Shown here: positions 40,543 through 49,998 of the stretch, piece after piece
How positions within the stretch are numbered: the stretch's first letter is position 1
Layout: each line of letters begins with the position of its first letter
Source of the DNA: Clostridium estertheticum subsp. estertheticum
GTDB lineage: Bacteria; Bacillota; Clostridia; Clostridiales; Clostridiaceae
Assembly (NCBI RefSeq): GCF_001877035.1
Contig: NZ_CP015756.1
Span: 3,711,001 to 3,775,000, forward strand
DNA length: 64,000 nt
Direction: 5' to 3'
The notes under the pieces: model-generated
Database searches by the model: none
Told to the model about the DNA's origin: nothing
The model's input: only the letters and a program-made list of their open reading frames with translations
Translations under genes and position numbers: made by a program

Positions 40543-42306
40543 CTATTTTATAGGTATTCGAATTGTCACCTTCGTACCAAATCCTAGCTTACTCTCCACT
40601 TCTAATTTGCTTTTTCCATTATAAAAAATATTCAATCTCTCCATTGTACCACGAAGACCTATTCCTGCTGTATTTAGTTTCCTTATGCTATTAAGTTTAT
40701 CCTCACTTATTCCGACACCATCATCTCCAACAATAAGCTCAACATAATCATTTTTAAGATATGTACTTATAAATATATTACCCATTCTCCTAGAAGGCTT
40801 TATTCCGTGATAAATTGAATTTTCAACTATTGGTTGCAGAACTAATTTTAATATTTTATATTCATCACAACGGTCATCTATATCCATATTAATTACAAAT
40901 AAATTCTCATATCTTATTTGTAATATTGTAAGATAACTTTTGACTGTCTGAAGTTCCTCCCTTACAGATATTACTTCACGTCCATTACTAAGACTCGTTC
41001 TATAAAAATTACCCAATGCCTTTATAATTTTATATACATCATCATTCTTACCCTCTAACGCTAAACAACTTATTGCATCAAATGAATTATATAAGAAATG
41101 CGGCTTTATTTGAGCCTGGAGAACATTTAGTTCAGCCTTCCGCTTTATTTTCTGTTCCAGCATAATTTGTTCTATTAAATTTTCTATTTTACAAATCATA
41201 GTATTATACACATTTTTTAATTTTGCTATTTCGTCATTTCCAGTGCCTACACTTACTTTTTTAAATTCTCCATTTTCAACGGCTCTCATAGATTTTATTA
41301 ATTTATCTATAGGTTTTGTTATACTAGAAGATACTAATATCAACCCAAGAAAGCTCATAATACCACTTAACAAAAGCATTCCAAGTATAACAAGCATATA
41401 TATATTAGATTGCTTTGAAATCTCACTAAATGGAACTTTACTAATTATTGTCCAATTTAAATTAGTTTTTAAATAAGAGATAATATAATTATTGCCATTT
41501 ACCCTTTCAGTAAAGTAATAATGATCACCCTTTCCTTCATTCTTAAGATTTTTCTTAAGATTTTTCTTAATATCTTCACTAATACTATATTCTGTCAACT
41601 CCTTTGAATGGATAATATCATTATCATTCTCGTCCTTTAACATAATATCTACGTCATTATTTCCAGTAATATTTTTAAACGAATTAGATATTGCATCTTC
41701 TGGAATATTTATTACCATTATTCCAGTAGGCTTCTGACTTTCTAAATCATTTATAATCCTAATAAATGATACAAATTTCTGATCTGCTTGATTAAATAGT
41801 CCCCCACCATTAAATTTTATTATATATCCACCCTGTGCTTTTTGAAGCTCGTCGTACCAGTAAGTATTCTTTATATCATTAAGACTAAAAGACTTATAAA
41901 CCTTTTTATCCACAAAATATCTGTTACCATAGTTATCAAAAACATAAACAGATGATATAGACATATTTGATTGTATAAATTCTGTCAAATATCTATTAAC
42001 CGCAGTTTGACTATTATAATTAAACCGTTCATCGCCATTTTTTAAAATGTTTTGAAAATGCAGATTAGACAAAAGAATTTTAGATTCATTATTAACTGTA
42101 TATATTAGTAATTTTAAATTAGAATCAATTGTTTGTAATGTTTGTACCGCCATCTCACTAACCTTTTTCGTCATTATCCTTTTATTTATATTTTGATATA
42201 TAAAAGTACTAAGAGTTATTGATATTACAGAAATTATAAAATAATATATTATTATCTTTGTACCTATTTTGCAATCTTTAAATTTCTCCATTATTTTATA
42301 TCTCAT
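40543..42306 (-). CDS. YesM-type sensor histidine kinase
   Basis: This 587-residue protein has two membrane helices (about 21-38 and 292-313) enclosing a 250-residue extracellular sensor domain. HAMP, the His_kinase domain (IKPHFLYNSFDAI, phospho-acceptor His at about 401) and a HATPase domain (IVENSIYHGI, GVGISEDKL, GIGLRGT) follow. This matches the YesM family, which senses extracellular sugars, often through a binding protein. The ATG has AGGTGAT upstream. It forms an operon with the YesN-type regulator. Confidence 0.9.
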   Translation of the reverse strand: MRYKIMEKFKDCKIGTKIIIYYFIISVISITLSTFIYQNINKRIMTKKVSEMAVQTLQTIDSNLKLLIYTVNNESKILLSNLHFQNILKNGDERFNYNSQTAVNRYLTEFIQSNMSISSVYVFDNYGNRYFVDKKVYKSFSLNDIKNTYWYDELQKAQGGYIIKFNGGGLFNQADQKFVSFIRIINDLESQKPTGIMVINIPEDAISNSFKNITGNNDVDIMLKDENDNDIIHSKELTEYSISEDIKKNLKKNLKNEGKGDHYYFTERVNGNNYIISYLKTNLNWTIISKVPFSEISKQSNIYMLVILGMLLLSGIMSFLGLILVSSSITKPIDKLIKSMRAVENGEFKKVSVGTGNDEIAKLKNVYNTMICKIENLIEQIMLEQKIKRKAELNVLQAQIKPHFLYNSFDAISCLALEGKNDDVYKIIKALGNFYRTSLSNGREVISVREELQTVKSYLTILQIRYENLFVINMDIDDRCDEYKILKLVLQPIVENSIYHGIKPSRRMGNIFISTYLKNDYVELIVGDDGVGISEDKLNSIRKLNTAGIGLRGTMERLNIFYNGKSKLEVESKLGFGTKVTIRIPIK

Positions 42307-42676
42307 ACAATCACCTCATGTCTTTCATCTTTAGGTTTTTCAAATTTATAAATCAAAATACAAATTTTTTCTATATTCATATAAATACCTAAAACTTTTA
42401 CGGTCATTTAATCTATATATGGATTTTACACCATTTTCTTCTATATTTCAAATATTTTGTAAATTGCGTCAATTATATTTATCTCTCATGCTTAATCTAT
42501 TTGTAAAAGTTTAATATTAAACAATATTTAGATGCCTATATCTATGATATAATTCAATGTATGATAAATGAGTATAAAAGGTTTGGTGATAAGAATGTAT
42601 ACTTTTGAAATGATATACTGATATTATATGTTTATACAATAAAAACTTAACAAAATATGGAGGAATAATAAAACTT
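42307..42676. other. 370-bp intergenic region with a 14-bp palindrome
   Basis: This divergent spacer separates the YesM-type kinase from the VanW gene. A perfect palindrome GTTTAATATTAAAC lies at 42509-42522, about 25 bases before a TATAAT (42548-42553) that has no good -35. The position suggests an operator near a regulated promoter for the VanW gene. I see no conserved RNA structure or coding frame. Confidence 0.4.
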
Positions 42677-44035
42677 ATGAGAAAAAGTATAAAAATAATG
42701 ATAATCTTACTATTAATAGTCGCTTTGGGAACTAGTGGACTTTATGCATATGTTAATTATAATACAAAAAAATGGACAAGCCTTGTATACCCAGGTATTA
42801 AAATCGGTGAATTAGATATATCCGGGAAAACACTTGTGCAAGCAAAAGATATGGTAACTCAGAAATATCAATCTACTATGTTAAAGAAAAACGTAAATAT
42901 TAAAACACCGCAGAAGACATATTCGTTAAATTTTGCAAAGATGAATGCAAAATATAATATTGATGAGGTAGTTAATGAGGCTTTTAATTACGGTAAAAAC
43001 TTATCGCTGTACGAAAAATATAAATTGATTAGAAAATCTGAAGGCAAGGTAATTACAATGAAATTCACCTATGATTCCAAACCTCTAACAGATCTAATTT
43101 CTAATATGAAAAAAGAAATTAATAGCACTCCTAAAAACGCAAGCATTTATATGAATGGTGATACCTTCATTGTTACACCCGACACAAAAGGATCTACACT
43201 TATGGATGATAAACTAAAAAAGGAAATCTTAAGTAAACTAAATGGTGACGTAAGCCCTGCGGATATTAGTGTAAGCGCAGAGATTAAAACTACTTTAGCA
43301 ACTGTAACGAAAGAAAAGCTTCAAACTGTCAACACAAAACTTTCAAGTTTCTCTTCTGATTTTAGTACTTCAGCATATGGCAGATCCACTAATATAACCC
43401 TTGCAACAAAAAGTATTAACGGAACTATTCTAATGCCTGGAGAAAGTTTTAGTTTCAACGACACTGTAGGTGAAAGAACAGCCGACAAAGGTTATCAGCC
43501 AGCACCCGTTGATATTGGTACCAAAGTAAGTTCCGATTATGGTGGCGGAATATGTCAAGTATCTACATCATTATATAATGCCATACTCAGGTCAAACATT
43601 AATTCTACTGAGAGGAACCATCATTCCATACCCTCAACTTATATACCACTAGGTATGGATGCAACAGTAGATTGGGGTAATTTAGACTACAAATTTACTA
43701 ATACCTTAGGATATCCTGTTTTTATTGAGAGTATTGTGAACAATAAGATATTAACTTTTAATGTTTATTCTAATTCAAGTTTAGCCAATAAGTCTTATAC
43801 TCTTGTGAATGATATATATGCTGCTGTTCAGCCTGGCCCTACTCAGTATATAGATGATGCTACTCTTCCAGTTGGTAGTATTGTCCAAGAACAATTTCCT
43901 TTGATTGGATATAAAGTAAGAACATATAAGAATACAATCCAAAATGGTAATGTTATTAATCGTGAATTAATTTCAAATGATAGCTATCAGTTAAAAGCTG
44001 AAGTAATTAGAGTAGGTATAAAAAAAGTTAAGTGA
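42677..44035 (+). CDS. VanW/YoaR-family protein with putative peptidoglycan-binding domain
   Basis: This 452-residue protein has one N-terminal membrane helix (residues 6-26) and an extracytoplasmic body. Residues about 50-215 resemble the peptidoglycan-binding (YoaR-like) repeats: PGIKIGELDISGKTLVQAK. The VanW domain follows (about 225-370), with the motifs ILMPGESFSFNDTVG and DYGGGICQVSTSLYNAIL. The C-terminal 80 residues resemble a G5-like domain. VanW proteins are widespread in clostridia, and their function in the wall is not established. The ribosome site GGAGG is 13 bases from the ATG, which is long. Confidence 0.87.
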   Translation: MRKSIKIMIILLLIVALGTSGLYAYVNYNTKKWTSLVYPGIKIGELDISGKTLVQAKDMVTQKYQSTMLKKNVNIKTPQKTYSLNFAKMNAKYNIDEVVNEAFNYGKNLSLYEKYKLIRKSEGKVITMKFTYDSKPLTDLISNMKKEINSTPKNASIYMNGDTFIVTPDTKGSTLMDDKLKKEILSKLNGDVSPADISVSAEIKTTLATVTKEKLQTVNTKLSSFSSDFSTSAYGRSTNITLATKSINGTILMPGESFSFNDTVGERTADKGYQPAPVDIGTKVSSDYGGGICQVSTSLYNAILRSNINSTERNHHSIPSTYIPLGMDATVDWGNLDYKFTNTLGYPVFIESIVNNKILTFNVYSNSSLANKSYTLVNDIYAAVQPGPTQYIDDATLPVGSIVQEQFPLIGYKVRTYKNTIQNGNVINRELISNDSYQLKAEVIRVGIKKVK

Positions 44036-44155
44036 TCACCTATATAGCGCCTTAACAGATAATGATTTAAGTATTTAATTATTTATTTCTCCTAAAAAGA
44101 GGAACTTGGAAATATTTGGAGAATATTTCTTATATATAATTAGGAGGCGCATACT

Positions 44156-44680
44156 ATGATTTATGATGCATTTAAAATTGCTAAGCATTTAAATATAAGT
44201 AAAGTAACTGCATATGCTAAAATGAAACTACCTGAAGTAAAACCTTTTTTAATAACACACAATGGCAAAACCTGTGTAGATGAGAAAGGACTAGAAGCAA
44301 TTAAACAATGTCTAAAATATAATCAAACCGCCGAATCAGAAGTAGCAGCTACTGTAGTTGCATCTAACGTAGTAAATTTATTAAAAGAAGATATGATTGA
44401 AACACTTAAAAATGACATTGAATTTATTAAACAACAATTAAATGTAAAAGACGGACAACTCTATGATATTAATAAATTATTAGAAAATACACAGATCCTT
44501 TTTAAACAAGAACAAGAGAAAAATAAAATTGTATTATCCCTGCCTCAAACCATTAAAGAACACGATATCCAATTAATCAATACACTAAACCAGTCTCTTG
44601 AAAAACAAAGGAATAAAGCATTAGCCGAAGAAGTTCTCCATAGAAAAAAAGGAATTCTCCAAAGAATATTTAATAAATAA
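44156..44680 (+). CDS. HTH plus coiled-coil protein (DUF536-like)
   Basis: This 174-residue protein starts with a MerR-like helix-turn-helix (YDAFKIAKHLNISKVTAYAKMK, residues 3-24) and a short wing. A long Gln/Asn/Leu coiled coil follows (about 80-150), then a basic C-terminus (RKKGILQRIFNK). The layout resembles DUF536-type proteins described beside replication genes of Gram-positive plasmids, but no replication gene is nearby. AGGAGG lies upstream of the ATG. It may be a small DNA-binding or cell-division-related protein. Function unknown. Confidence 0.55.
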   Translation: MIYDAFKIAKHLNISKVTAYAKMKLPEVKPFLITHNGKTCVDEKGLEAIKQCLKYNQTAESEVAATVVASNVVNLLKEDMIETLKNDIEFIKQQLNVKDGQLYDINKLLENTQILFKQEQEKNKIVLSLPQTIKEHDIQLINTLNQSLEKQRNKALAEEVLHRKKGILQRIFNK

Positions 44681-44784
44681 AATATATATGACCTTCCTCT
44701 ATGATAAGAGTATAATGTACATATACGGTATGCTTTTACAAAAAAAATTTGTAATCATACTAAATCATTAGGAGGTAAATGCAT

Positions 44785-45225
44785 ATGTTAAAACAAACAA
44801 TAAAAGACGATATTATTAAATATATGAAAAGTAGGGATAAGATAAGACTAACTACTTTAAGAACTTTAATGGCTGACGTTAAAACTAAAGAAATGGATTC
44901 AAAGAAAGAAATTGAAGAAATCGACCTCGTGAGTATTATTGAAAAAACAATTAAACAATTACATGAAACTCTCGACTATGCAAAACAAGCTAATAACACA
45001 GAAATCATATCTGAATCAGAAATATCTATTGAAATGCTTTCTGTTTATATGCCAAAGCAATTCACTGAAGATGAAGCAAAAGCAATAATCGCAGAGGTTA
45101 TTGCTGAAAATAGTTTCAAGGGTAAAGGTGACATGGGAAAAGTTATGAAGGCTATTATGCCAAAGCTCAAAGGTAAATATGATAGTAGAAAAGTAAATCC
45201 ACTTGTAATTCAGTTACTTTCATAA
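44785..45225 (+). CDS. yqeY: YqeY/GatB-like domain protein
   Basis: The ATG at 44785 is nine bases after AGGAGGT; another ATG at 44779 is too close and is rejected. The 146-residue product is the YqeY family, related to the tail domain of GatB amidotransferase: MKSRDKIRLTTLRTLMADVK, then EISIEMLSVYMPKQFTEDEAKAII and GDMGKVMKAIMPKLKGKYD. In other bacteria it is associated with tRNA metabolism or stress, but its activity is unproven. A 16-bp palindromic terminator follows. Confidence 0.88.
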   Translation: MLKQTIKDDIIKYMKSRDKIRLTTLRTLMADVKTKEMDSKKEIEEIDLVSIIEKTIKQLHETLDYAKQANNTEIISESEISIEMLSVYMPKQFTEDEAKAIIAEVIAENSFKGKGDMGKVMKAIMPKLKGKYDSRKVNPLVIQLLS

Positions 45226-45230
45226 CTAAT

Positions 45231-45262
45231 TTAGGGTAGTAATATTAATATTACTACCCTAA
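45231..45262. terminator. 32-bp perfect palindrome between convergent yqeY and sigK
   Basis: TTAGGGTAGTAATATT (45231-45246) is followed directly by its exact complement (45247-45262). It lies between two convergent stop codons and probably ends both transcripts. Confidence 0.7.
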
Positions 45263-45281
45263 TATTATTGTGTAAACTCAT

Positions 45282-45986
45282 TTATTCTAGAATATTATTA
45301 CCTAATTCCTTATTCAACTTCTTAAGTACTCTCTTTTCAATTCTAGATATATATGACCTCGAAATCCCGAGTATTAATGCTATTTCTCTTTGAGTTCGAG
45401 GTTTACCATCAAGTAATCCATAACGCATTTGAATTATTACTTTTTCCCTCTCCTTCAAAACTACATTTATCTTACTATAAAGCCTTTTAATTTGTATTTT
45501 ATTCTCTACTATATCGGTGATAGAGTCTTCCTCACTACGTAATACATCCATAAGTGATACCTCTTTTCCCTCTTTATCCTTGCCAATAGGGTCTTGCAGA
45601 TACACTTCCCTTTTTATTTTCTTGTTACTGCGAATTAACATGAGTATCTCGTTTTCTATGCACCTTGCAGCATAAGTAGCGAGTCTTATTCCCTTATTCA
45701 TATTAAAGGAATCAATAGCTTTTATAAGTCCCACCGTTCCAATAGATATGAGATCATCTACATCCTTTCCCGGGTAGGAATATTTTTTTACTATATGTGC
45801 AACCAGTCTCAAATTTCGTTCAACGAGTGTTCCTTTAGCTAATAAATCACCCTCCGCAAACTTTGTTAAATAATATTTTTCCTCTTCCTCACTTAGTGGT
45901 TGAGGAAATGAATTAGTACCAGTTATATAAGCTGTTAAAAATGTAATATTTCCTATCATATCTAATAAACTATTTATGGAAAACAC
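45282..45986 (-). CDS. sigK: Sporulation sigma factor SigK, uninterrupted
   Basis: This 234-residue sigma-70 family protein directs late mother-cell gene expression during sporulation. The first 20 residues are hydrophobic (SLLDMIGNITFLTAYITG), the pro-sequence removed on activation. FPQPLSEEEEKYYLTKFAEGD follows and is typical of SigK. Region 2 (NLRLVAHIVKKYSYPGKDVDDLISIGTVGLIKAIDSF) and region 4 helix-turn-helix (RTQREIALILGISRSYISRIEKRV) are intact. No skin-like element interrupts the gene. It shows that the host forms endospores. Confidence 0.92.
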   Translation of the reverse strand: MFSINSLLDMIGNITFLTAYITGTNSFPQPLSEEEEKYYLTKFAEGDLLAKGTLVERNLRLVAHIVKKYSYPGKDVDDLISIGTVGLIKAIDSFNMNKGIRLATYAARCIENEILMLIRSNKKIKREVYLQDPIGKDKEGKEVSLMDVLRSEEDSITDIVENKIQIKRLYSKINVVLKEREKVIIQMRYGLLDGKPRTQREIALILGISRSYISRIEKRVLKKLNKELGNNILE

Positions 45987-46075
45987 AGTGTTCCTCCTAC
46001 TAGAGCTTATAGATATAATATGATTAATTATTTGTTTTCATGTTTTTAATATTTAAATTTCGTTCTTTAATAAGC

Positions 46076-46498
46076 TTATCTAAAGTTATTTATACTTGTA
46101 ATGTCGCGAGCAAATTGTTTTGCAAGCTCTAGATCATCAGCATTTGGTCTTCCTTTATGAAGTTTTAAGAATTCTCCCTTACAATGAAATTCATTATCAT
46201 ATACAAAAATATTTTTAGCCCTTAGTAATTTCTTTATTTCTGGGTAAGCAGATTTTACAACTGCTGTTGTACTAAATATTGCCACCTTCTTTACTGAACA
46301 ATCTAATCCAAGTATAAACTTTTTTAATTTGTTATCAACTCCTGCCCAGTACATAGCTCCTCCTAAAAACAAAATATCTGTATCACCAGGCACTGCTTTT
46401 TCAATCGTCTCTGCAACGACTCCTACTTCTTTAGCTATAGCATCTGCAACTTTTTTTGTATTTCCTGATTTCGATAAATATCTTATTTGTATATTCAT
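46076..46498 (-). CDS. Flavodoxin-family protein
   Basis: The ATG at 46498 (MNIQIRYLSKSGNTKKVADAI) has AGGAG upstream and fits the family start better than an ATG 17 codons earlier. The 140-residue protein has the flavodoxin fold. The FMN phosphate loop is YLSKSGNTKK (residues 7-16), then LFLGGAMYWAG (about 44-54) and the switch FSTTAVVKSA. It probably binds FMN and works as an electron carrier or quinone-type reductase. It is a single-gene unit. Confidence 0.8.
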   Translation of the reverse strand: MNIQIRYLSKSGNTKKVADAIAKEVGVVAETIEKAVPGDTDILFLGGAMYWAGVDNKLKKFILGLDCSVKKVAIFSTTAVVKSAYPEIKKLLRAKNIFVYDNEFHCKGEFLKLHKGRPNADDLELAKQFARDITSINNFR

Positions 46499-46851
46499 TA
46501 TAAAACTCCTTTTTATAATATTATAATTCTTAAAGCAAAAAAAATACACTAAAACATTGCAACATCCTTATCTTTCTCTGGACTATATGCATTTCTATGA
46601 AAAACTCTAAAATAAGTAATTGCTTGTATATTATAAACTTATTCATTTTTTACACTGATTGTATTTATTGATTAACTTTGGTAATATAGTATGTGGTCTT
46701 GCTTGTATAAGCTTGCCTGTAAAAATGCGAATAATTATATTAAATTTTCGCCACAAAATGTGGGGTTATATTTATCGAGGTCTATCCCTTAGATAAAATT
46801 GTTGTAATTATATCACTTTTTTAAATAAAAGAAATGAGATGATGTTTACGA
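46499..46851. other. 350-bp intergenic region upstream of the two-repeat lipoprotein
   Basis: This divergent spacer contains a small hairpin (CCACA-AAA-TGTGG near 46751-46763) and AT-rich stretches. I searched for known riboswitch cores and found none. No credible coding frame or clear promoter hexamer pair stands out. Confidence 0.4.
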
Positions 46852-48027
46852 ATGAAAGCTCAAAGAAAGATTTTATTATTATCACTAATTGTACTAGTTT
46901 TATCATTTACAGCTTGTTCTAAAAAAGTTGCAAATAAAACAGTACCTGCTACAACTGTAGACAATAAAAAAGCAGTAGCTACCGCAAAACCAGCTTCCGT
47001 AGCCATATCCAATGATTTATATCAATATCAGGTATTAATAAATGGTATCTCATATTCTCTTCCAGCTGCATTTTCTACCTTTGAAAAAAACGGATGGGTA
47101 GGCGAAGATTTTCTTAAAAGTACGTTGGCACCAAATAAGTATAAGATAGTATCCTTGAAAAAGGGCGAACAAACAATGATGATAAGTATAGCAAATTTTG
47201 GGACAGATGTATTACCACTTTCAAAATGTCTTGTTGGTGCAATTACAATAGATTCAGAAAATATAAAAAAGGGAACAACTATCTCCATTGCAAAAGGAAT
47301 TACAATCGGTTCTACAAACGCTGAAGTACTTGCAGCATTTGGTAAAGCTTCAAGCCAATATAATGGAGATACACGGATTAAACTAACCTATAAATCAGGT
47401 ACCTATTCAAATTATGAGATTTCAATAGATACTAAAACTAAGAAGGTATATTCTATTAAGTTAGAAAATTTAGCACCACCTGCAAAAGCAGCAGCTAAAT
47501 CAACTGATACAAACATTCCTGAAGCTGTTAAAAATTATAAGGCACCTTCAAGTGTAGGCAAAGATTTATTATCTTTTCAAGTTAAGTATGGCGGCAAATT
47601 CTATAAATTACCAGTACCTATTACTGAGCTAATAAAAAATGGTTGGGTACTTCAATCAACTAGTTCTAAAGTTATTCCAGCAAAATCTAGTACCGTTGGC
47701 GTTAAATTAAGAAAAGACAATCAGGTGCTAAGAACTCAAATTAAAAACTATAGCGACAAGGGACAACCTCTAAAATACTGTTTTGCAACTTATATTGAGT
47801 ACTACAATAACGGTGCAGTGATTGATCTAGAATTACCAAAAGGAATTTCCCAGAAATCTACTCTAGCTCAAGTTACTGCCGCTTATGGCAAGCCTACTAA
47901 AGTAGATTCAAGCTCACTCTTCAAATATTATACATACGGAAAAATATTTGAGCAAGTTGTCTTTATGACTAAAGACGGTAAAATCGAAAAAATCGAAGTA
48001 AATTATGCACCAAAAAATCTTAATTAG
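46852..48027 (+). CDS. Lipoprotein with two homologous domains, unknown function
   Basis: This 391-residue protein has a lipoprotein signal peptide (LLLSLIVLVLSFTACSKK, lipid-anchored Cys at about 22) and a Thr/Ala/Lys-rich linker. Two tandem copies of a domain of about 150 residues follow (about 58-210 and 240-388). Corresponding phrases are YQYQVLINGISYSLPAAFSTF with FEKNGWVGED, and LSFQVKYGGKFYKLPVPITEL with IKNGWVLQST. Each copy ends with a GITIGSTNAEVLAAFGK or GISQKSTLAQVTAAYGK helix. The domain is mainly beta with one helix; I do not recognise a family name. It probably binds a ligand or wall component outside the cell. A strong terminator follows. Confidence 0.7.
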   Translation: MKAQRKILLLSLIVLVLSFTACSKKVANKTVPATTVDNKKAVATAKPASVAISNDLYQYQVLINGISYSLPAAFSTFEKNGWVGEDFLKSTLAPNKYKIVSLKKGEQTMMISIANFGTDVLPLSKCLVGAITIDSENIKKGTTISIAKGITIGSTNAEVLAAFGKASSQYNGDTRIKLTYKSGTYSNYEISIDTKTKKVYSIKLENLAPPAKAAAKSTDTNIPEAVKNYKAPSSVGKDLLSFQVKYGGKFYKLPVPITELIKNGWVLQSTSSKVIPAKSSTVGVKLRKDNQVLRTQIKNYSDKGQPLKYCFATYIEYYNNGAVIDLELPKGISQKSTLAQVTAAYGKPTKVDSSSLFKYYTYGKIFEQVVFMTKDGKIEKIEVNYAPKNLN

Positions 48028-48064
48028 TATGAATAACAAGAAATATTAAAAGCACATATATAAC

Positions 48065-48102
48065 GGGGGTAGTTCACAATTTGAACTACCCCCACTCTTT
48101 TT
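48065..48102 (+). terminator. Intrinsic terminator after the lipoprotein gene
   Basis: GGGGGTAGTTCA (48065-48076) pairs with TGAACTACCCCC (48082-48093), followed by ACTCTTTTTATA. It lies between convergent genes and may also help end the kdp transcript. Confidence 0.88.
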
Positions 48103-48126
48103 ATATTATCCCTACTATTAATATTT

Positions 48127-49965
48127 TTATTTCTCCATAGGTAACGTAAATATAAAATTACTCCCCTTATCAACTTCACTTTCACAATAAATTGTTCCAT
48201 CATGTGCTTCTACAATTCCCTTTGCTATAGAAAGCCCAATCCCCGAACTCAAAAATTCTGTATCATAGGCACTTATCTTAACAAACTTTTCAAATATTTT
48301 CTCATGATATTCTCTAGGAATTCCCTTACCGTTGTCTTTAACAAAAACTTTCATTTTTTCTCCATCTATAAATGCACCTATAGTTATTTTCCCACCTGAA
48401 TTCGTATATTTAATAGCATTAGAAACTAGATTATTTAATACCCATGTTATTTTCTCTTTATCTACAATTACATTATATAAATCAACTTCTACACTATTAT
48501 ATAAAGTAATTCCTATATTTCTTGCCTGTACCTCATAATTTTTAACACAATCATTTGCAATTTCAGCTATCGAATATGCTTTTATATTATATACAGCTTG
48601 ATCCGACTGTATCTTTGAAAGTCTTAGAAGATCACTAACTAGATCTGTAAGCTTTTCAGTCTCTTCTTTTATTGTATCTAAAAGCTCTTCCTGTTTTTTA
48701 TTTATAGATCCTAAATTTTTCTCAAGTATTAAGCCTACACCCATCATAATCGAAGTAAGTGGAGTTTTAAATTCATGAGAAATTGTAGCTATAAAATCTG
48801 TACGCACCTTTTCAAGTTCCTTATATTCTGTTATATTTTTTAAAAGTATCACTATAGCATTAATTTTATTCTCTTTATCATAAACTACAGTTACTATAAT
48901 ATTAAAAAAACAAGTTCTATCATTTACCTTGAGGCTTATTATCTTTTCAGTAATCGGAACTTTATTGTCTACCACACAAAAAATATAATCATATAATTCC
49001 ATATTTCTAATGGTCTCTAAAAAATGACTATTAATTACATTTTGTTCTAATACTCCGAAAATATTTTCGCAAGACTCATTTAATAATTGAATTTTATAAC
49101 TAGCATCAAGTACTATTAATGGATCTGTTATACTTTTTACAATTGCAATAGATTTATTTCTCTCTGAAAGTAACTTCCCGGTAGTACTCTGCTCAAATTC
49201 GTAAAGCCTATTTGTCATATTATTAAATTCCATTGCAAGCATTCCAATTTCATCCTCATTTATCACAGGTGCTTGTTTATTAATTTCTCCTTGTTTAACT
49301 GATTTTATAGTTTCAGTGAGTAGATATATAGGTTTTAAAGACTTATTTGTAAATATAAGCGATATTATTAATCCTATAATTGCAGCTATGGATGAAATTA
49401 GTAATATAAAATGCATTGCATTTAATGCATTACTTTTTGCATTATCCCTCCCTTTAAACATAGCTTTCTCATTAAGTTTCGCTAAAATTCCCAAATCGGC
49501 TTTAACCTTAACTACAGAGGGATAAATTTTAGAATTGTAAAATTTCATATTCTCTTGGTTTGTGTGAGAAGTTTGATATTCGTGAAATTTTGAGAAAGAT
49601 TTAACAAACAGAAGATAGTCCTCACTTATTTTATTAGTGTTACTCGCTTCACCAACTTCAGTTATATTAGTTTTTGCAATATTAAGCCACTTATAAAATT
49701 CTTCATTGTTATTATAAATAATATCTATTGCACTTTTATTTTCAAAAGCAATATATCTAAGAATTGTCTTATCTTGAGTTTCAATAACCTCAGTCATTTT
49801 AGTTGAAGCATCGATACTCTTGTAATTATTTGTTATTAATCCATCTATCTTTCCACCTACTCTGTATATGTTAAAGCTTGAGAGCAGTCCAATCATTACT
49901 ATAACTAAAACTAAAAACACATTAATAGTTACAATTTTGCTTTTTAATGTTTTAATAAAACACAC
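48127..49965 (-). CDS. Sensor histidine kinase with PAS domain, in the kdp operon
   Basis: This 612-residue kinase has TM1 (about 11-30), a helical extracellular sensor of about 155 residues, and TM2 (187-206). HAMP (207-260), PAS (about 275-380), HisKA (ISHEFKTPLTSI, phospho-His397) and HATPase (NNLVSNAIKYT, DNGKGIP, GIGLSIAKGIVEAHDG) follow. It is unrelated in its sensor to classical KdpD, yet it is the last gene of the kdp cluster. It lies 33 bases after a protein that carries only the KdpD N-terminal half. Start choice is unusual: a GTG at 49965 overlaps the ribosome site AAGGGGG, while an in-frame ATT at 49956 has ideal spacing. Confidence 0.85.
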   Translation of the reverse strand: MCFIKTLKSKIVTINVFLVLVIVMIGLLSSFNIYRVGGKIDGLITNNYKSIDASTKMTEVIETQDKTILRYIAFENKSAIDIIYNNNEEFYKWLNIAKTNITEVGEASNTNKISEDYLLFVKSFSKFHEYQTSHTNQENMKFYNSKIYPSVVKVKADLGILAKLNEKAMFKGRDNAKSNALNAMHFILLISSIAAIIGLIISLIFTNKSLKPIYLLTETIKSVKQGEINKQAPVINEDEIGMLAMEFNNMTNRLYEFEQSTTGKLLSERNKSIAIVKSITDPLIVLDASYKIQLLNESCENIFGVLEQNVINSHFLETIRNMELYDYIFCVVDNKVPITEKIISLKVNDRTCFFNIIVTVVYDKENKINAIVILLKNITEYKELEKVRTDFIATISHEFKTPLTSIMMGVGLILEKNLGSINKKQEELLDTIKEETEKLTDLVSDLLRLSKIQSDQAVYNIKAYSIAEIANDCVKNYEVQARNIGITLYNSVEVDLYNVIVDKEKITWVLNNLVSNAIKYTNSGGKITIGAFIDGEKMKVFVKDNGKGIPREYHEKIFEKFVKISAYDTEFLSSGIGLSIAKGIVEAHDGTIYCESEVDKGSNFIFTLPMEK

Positions 49966-49998
49966 CCCCTTAAATTCAATATACCCCTTAATTGTATT

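Noticed and set aside
45282-45986. Skin-element interruption of sigK
   Set aside because: The sigma factor frame is continuous from pro-sequence to region 4.
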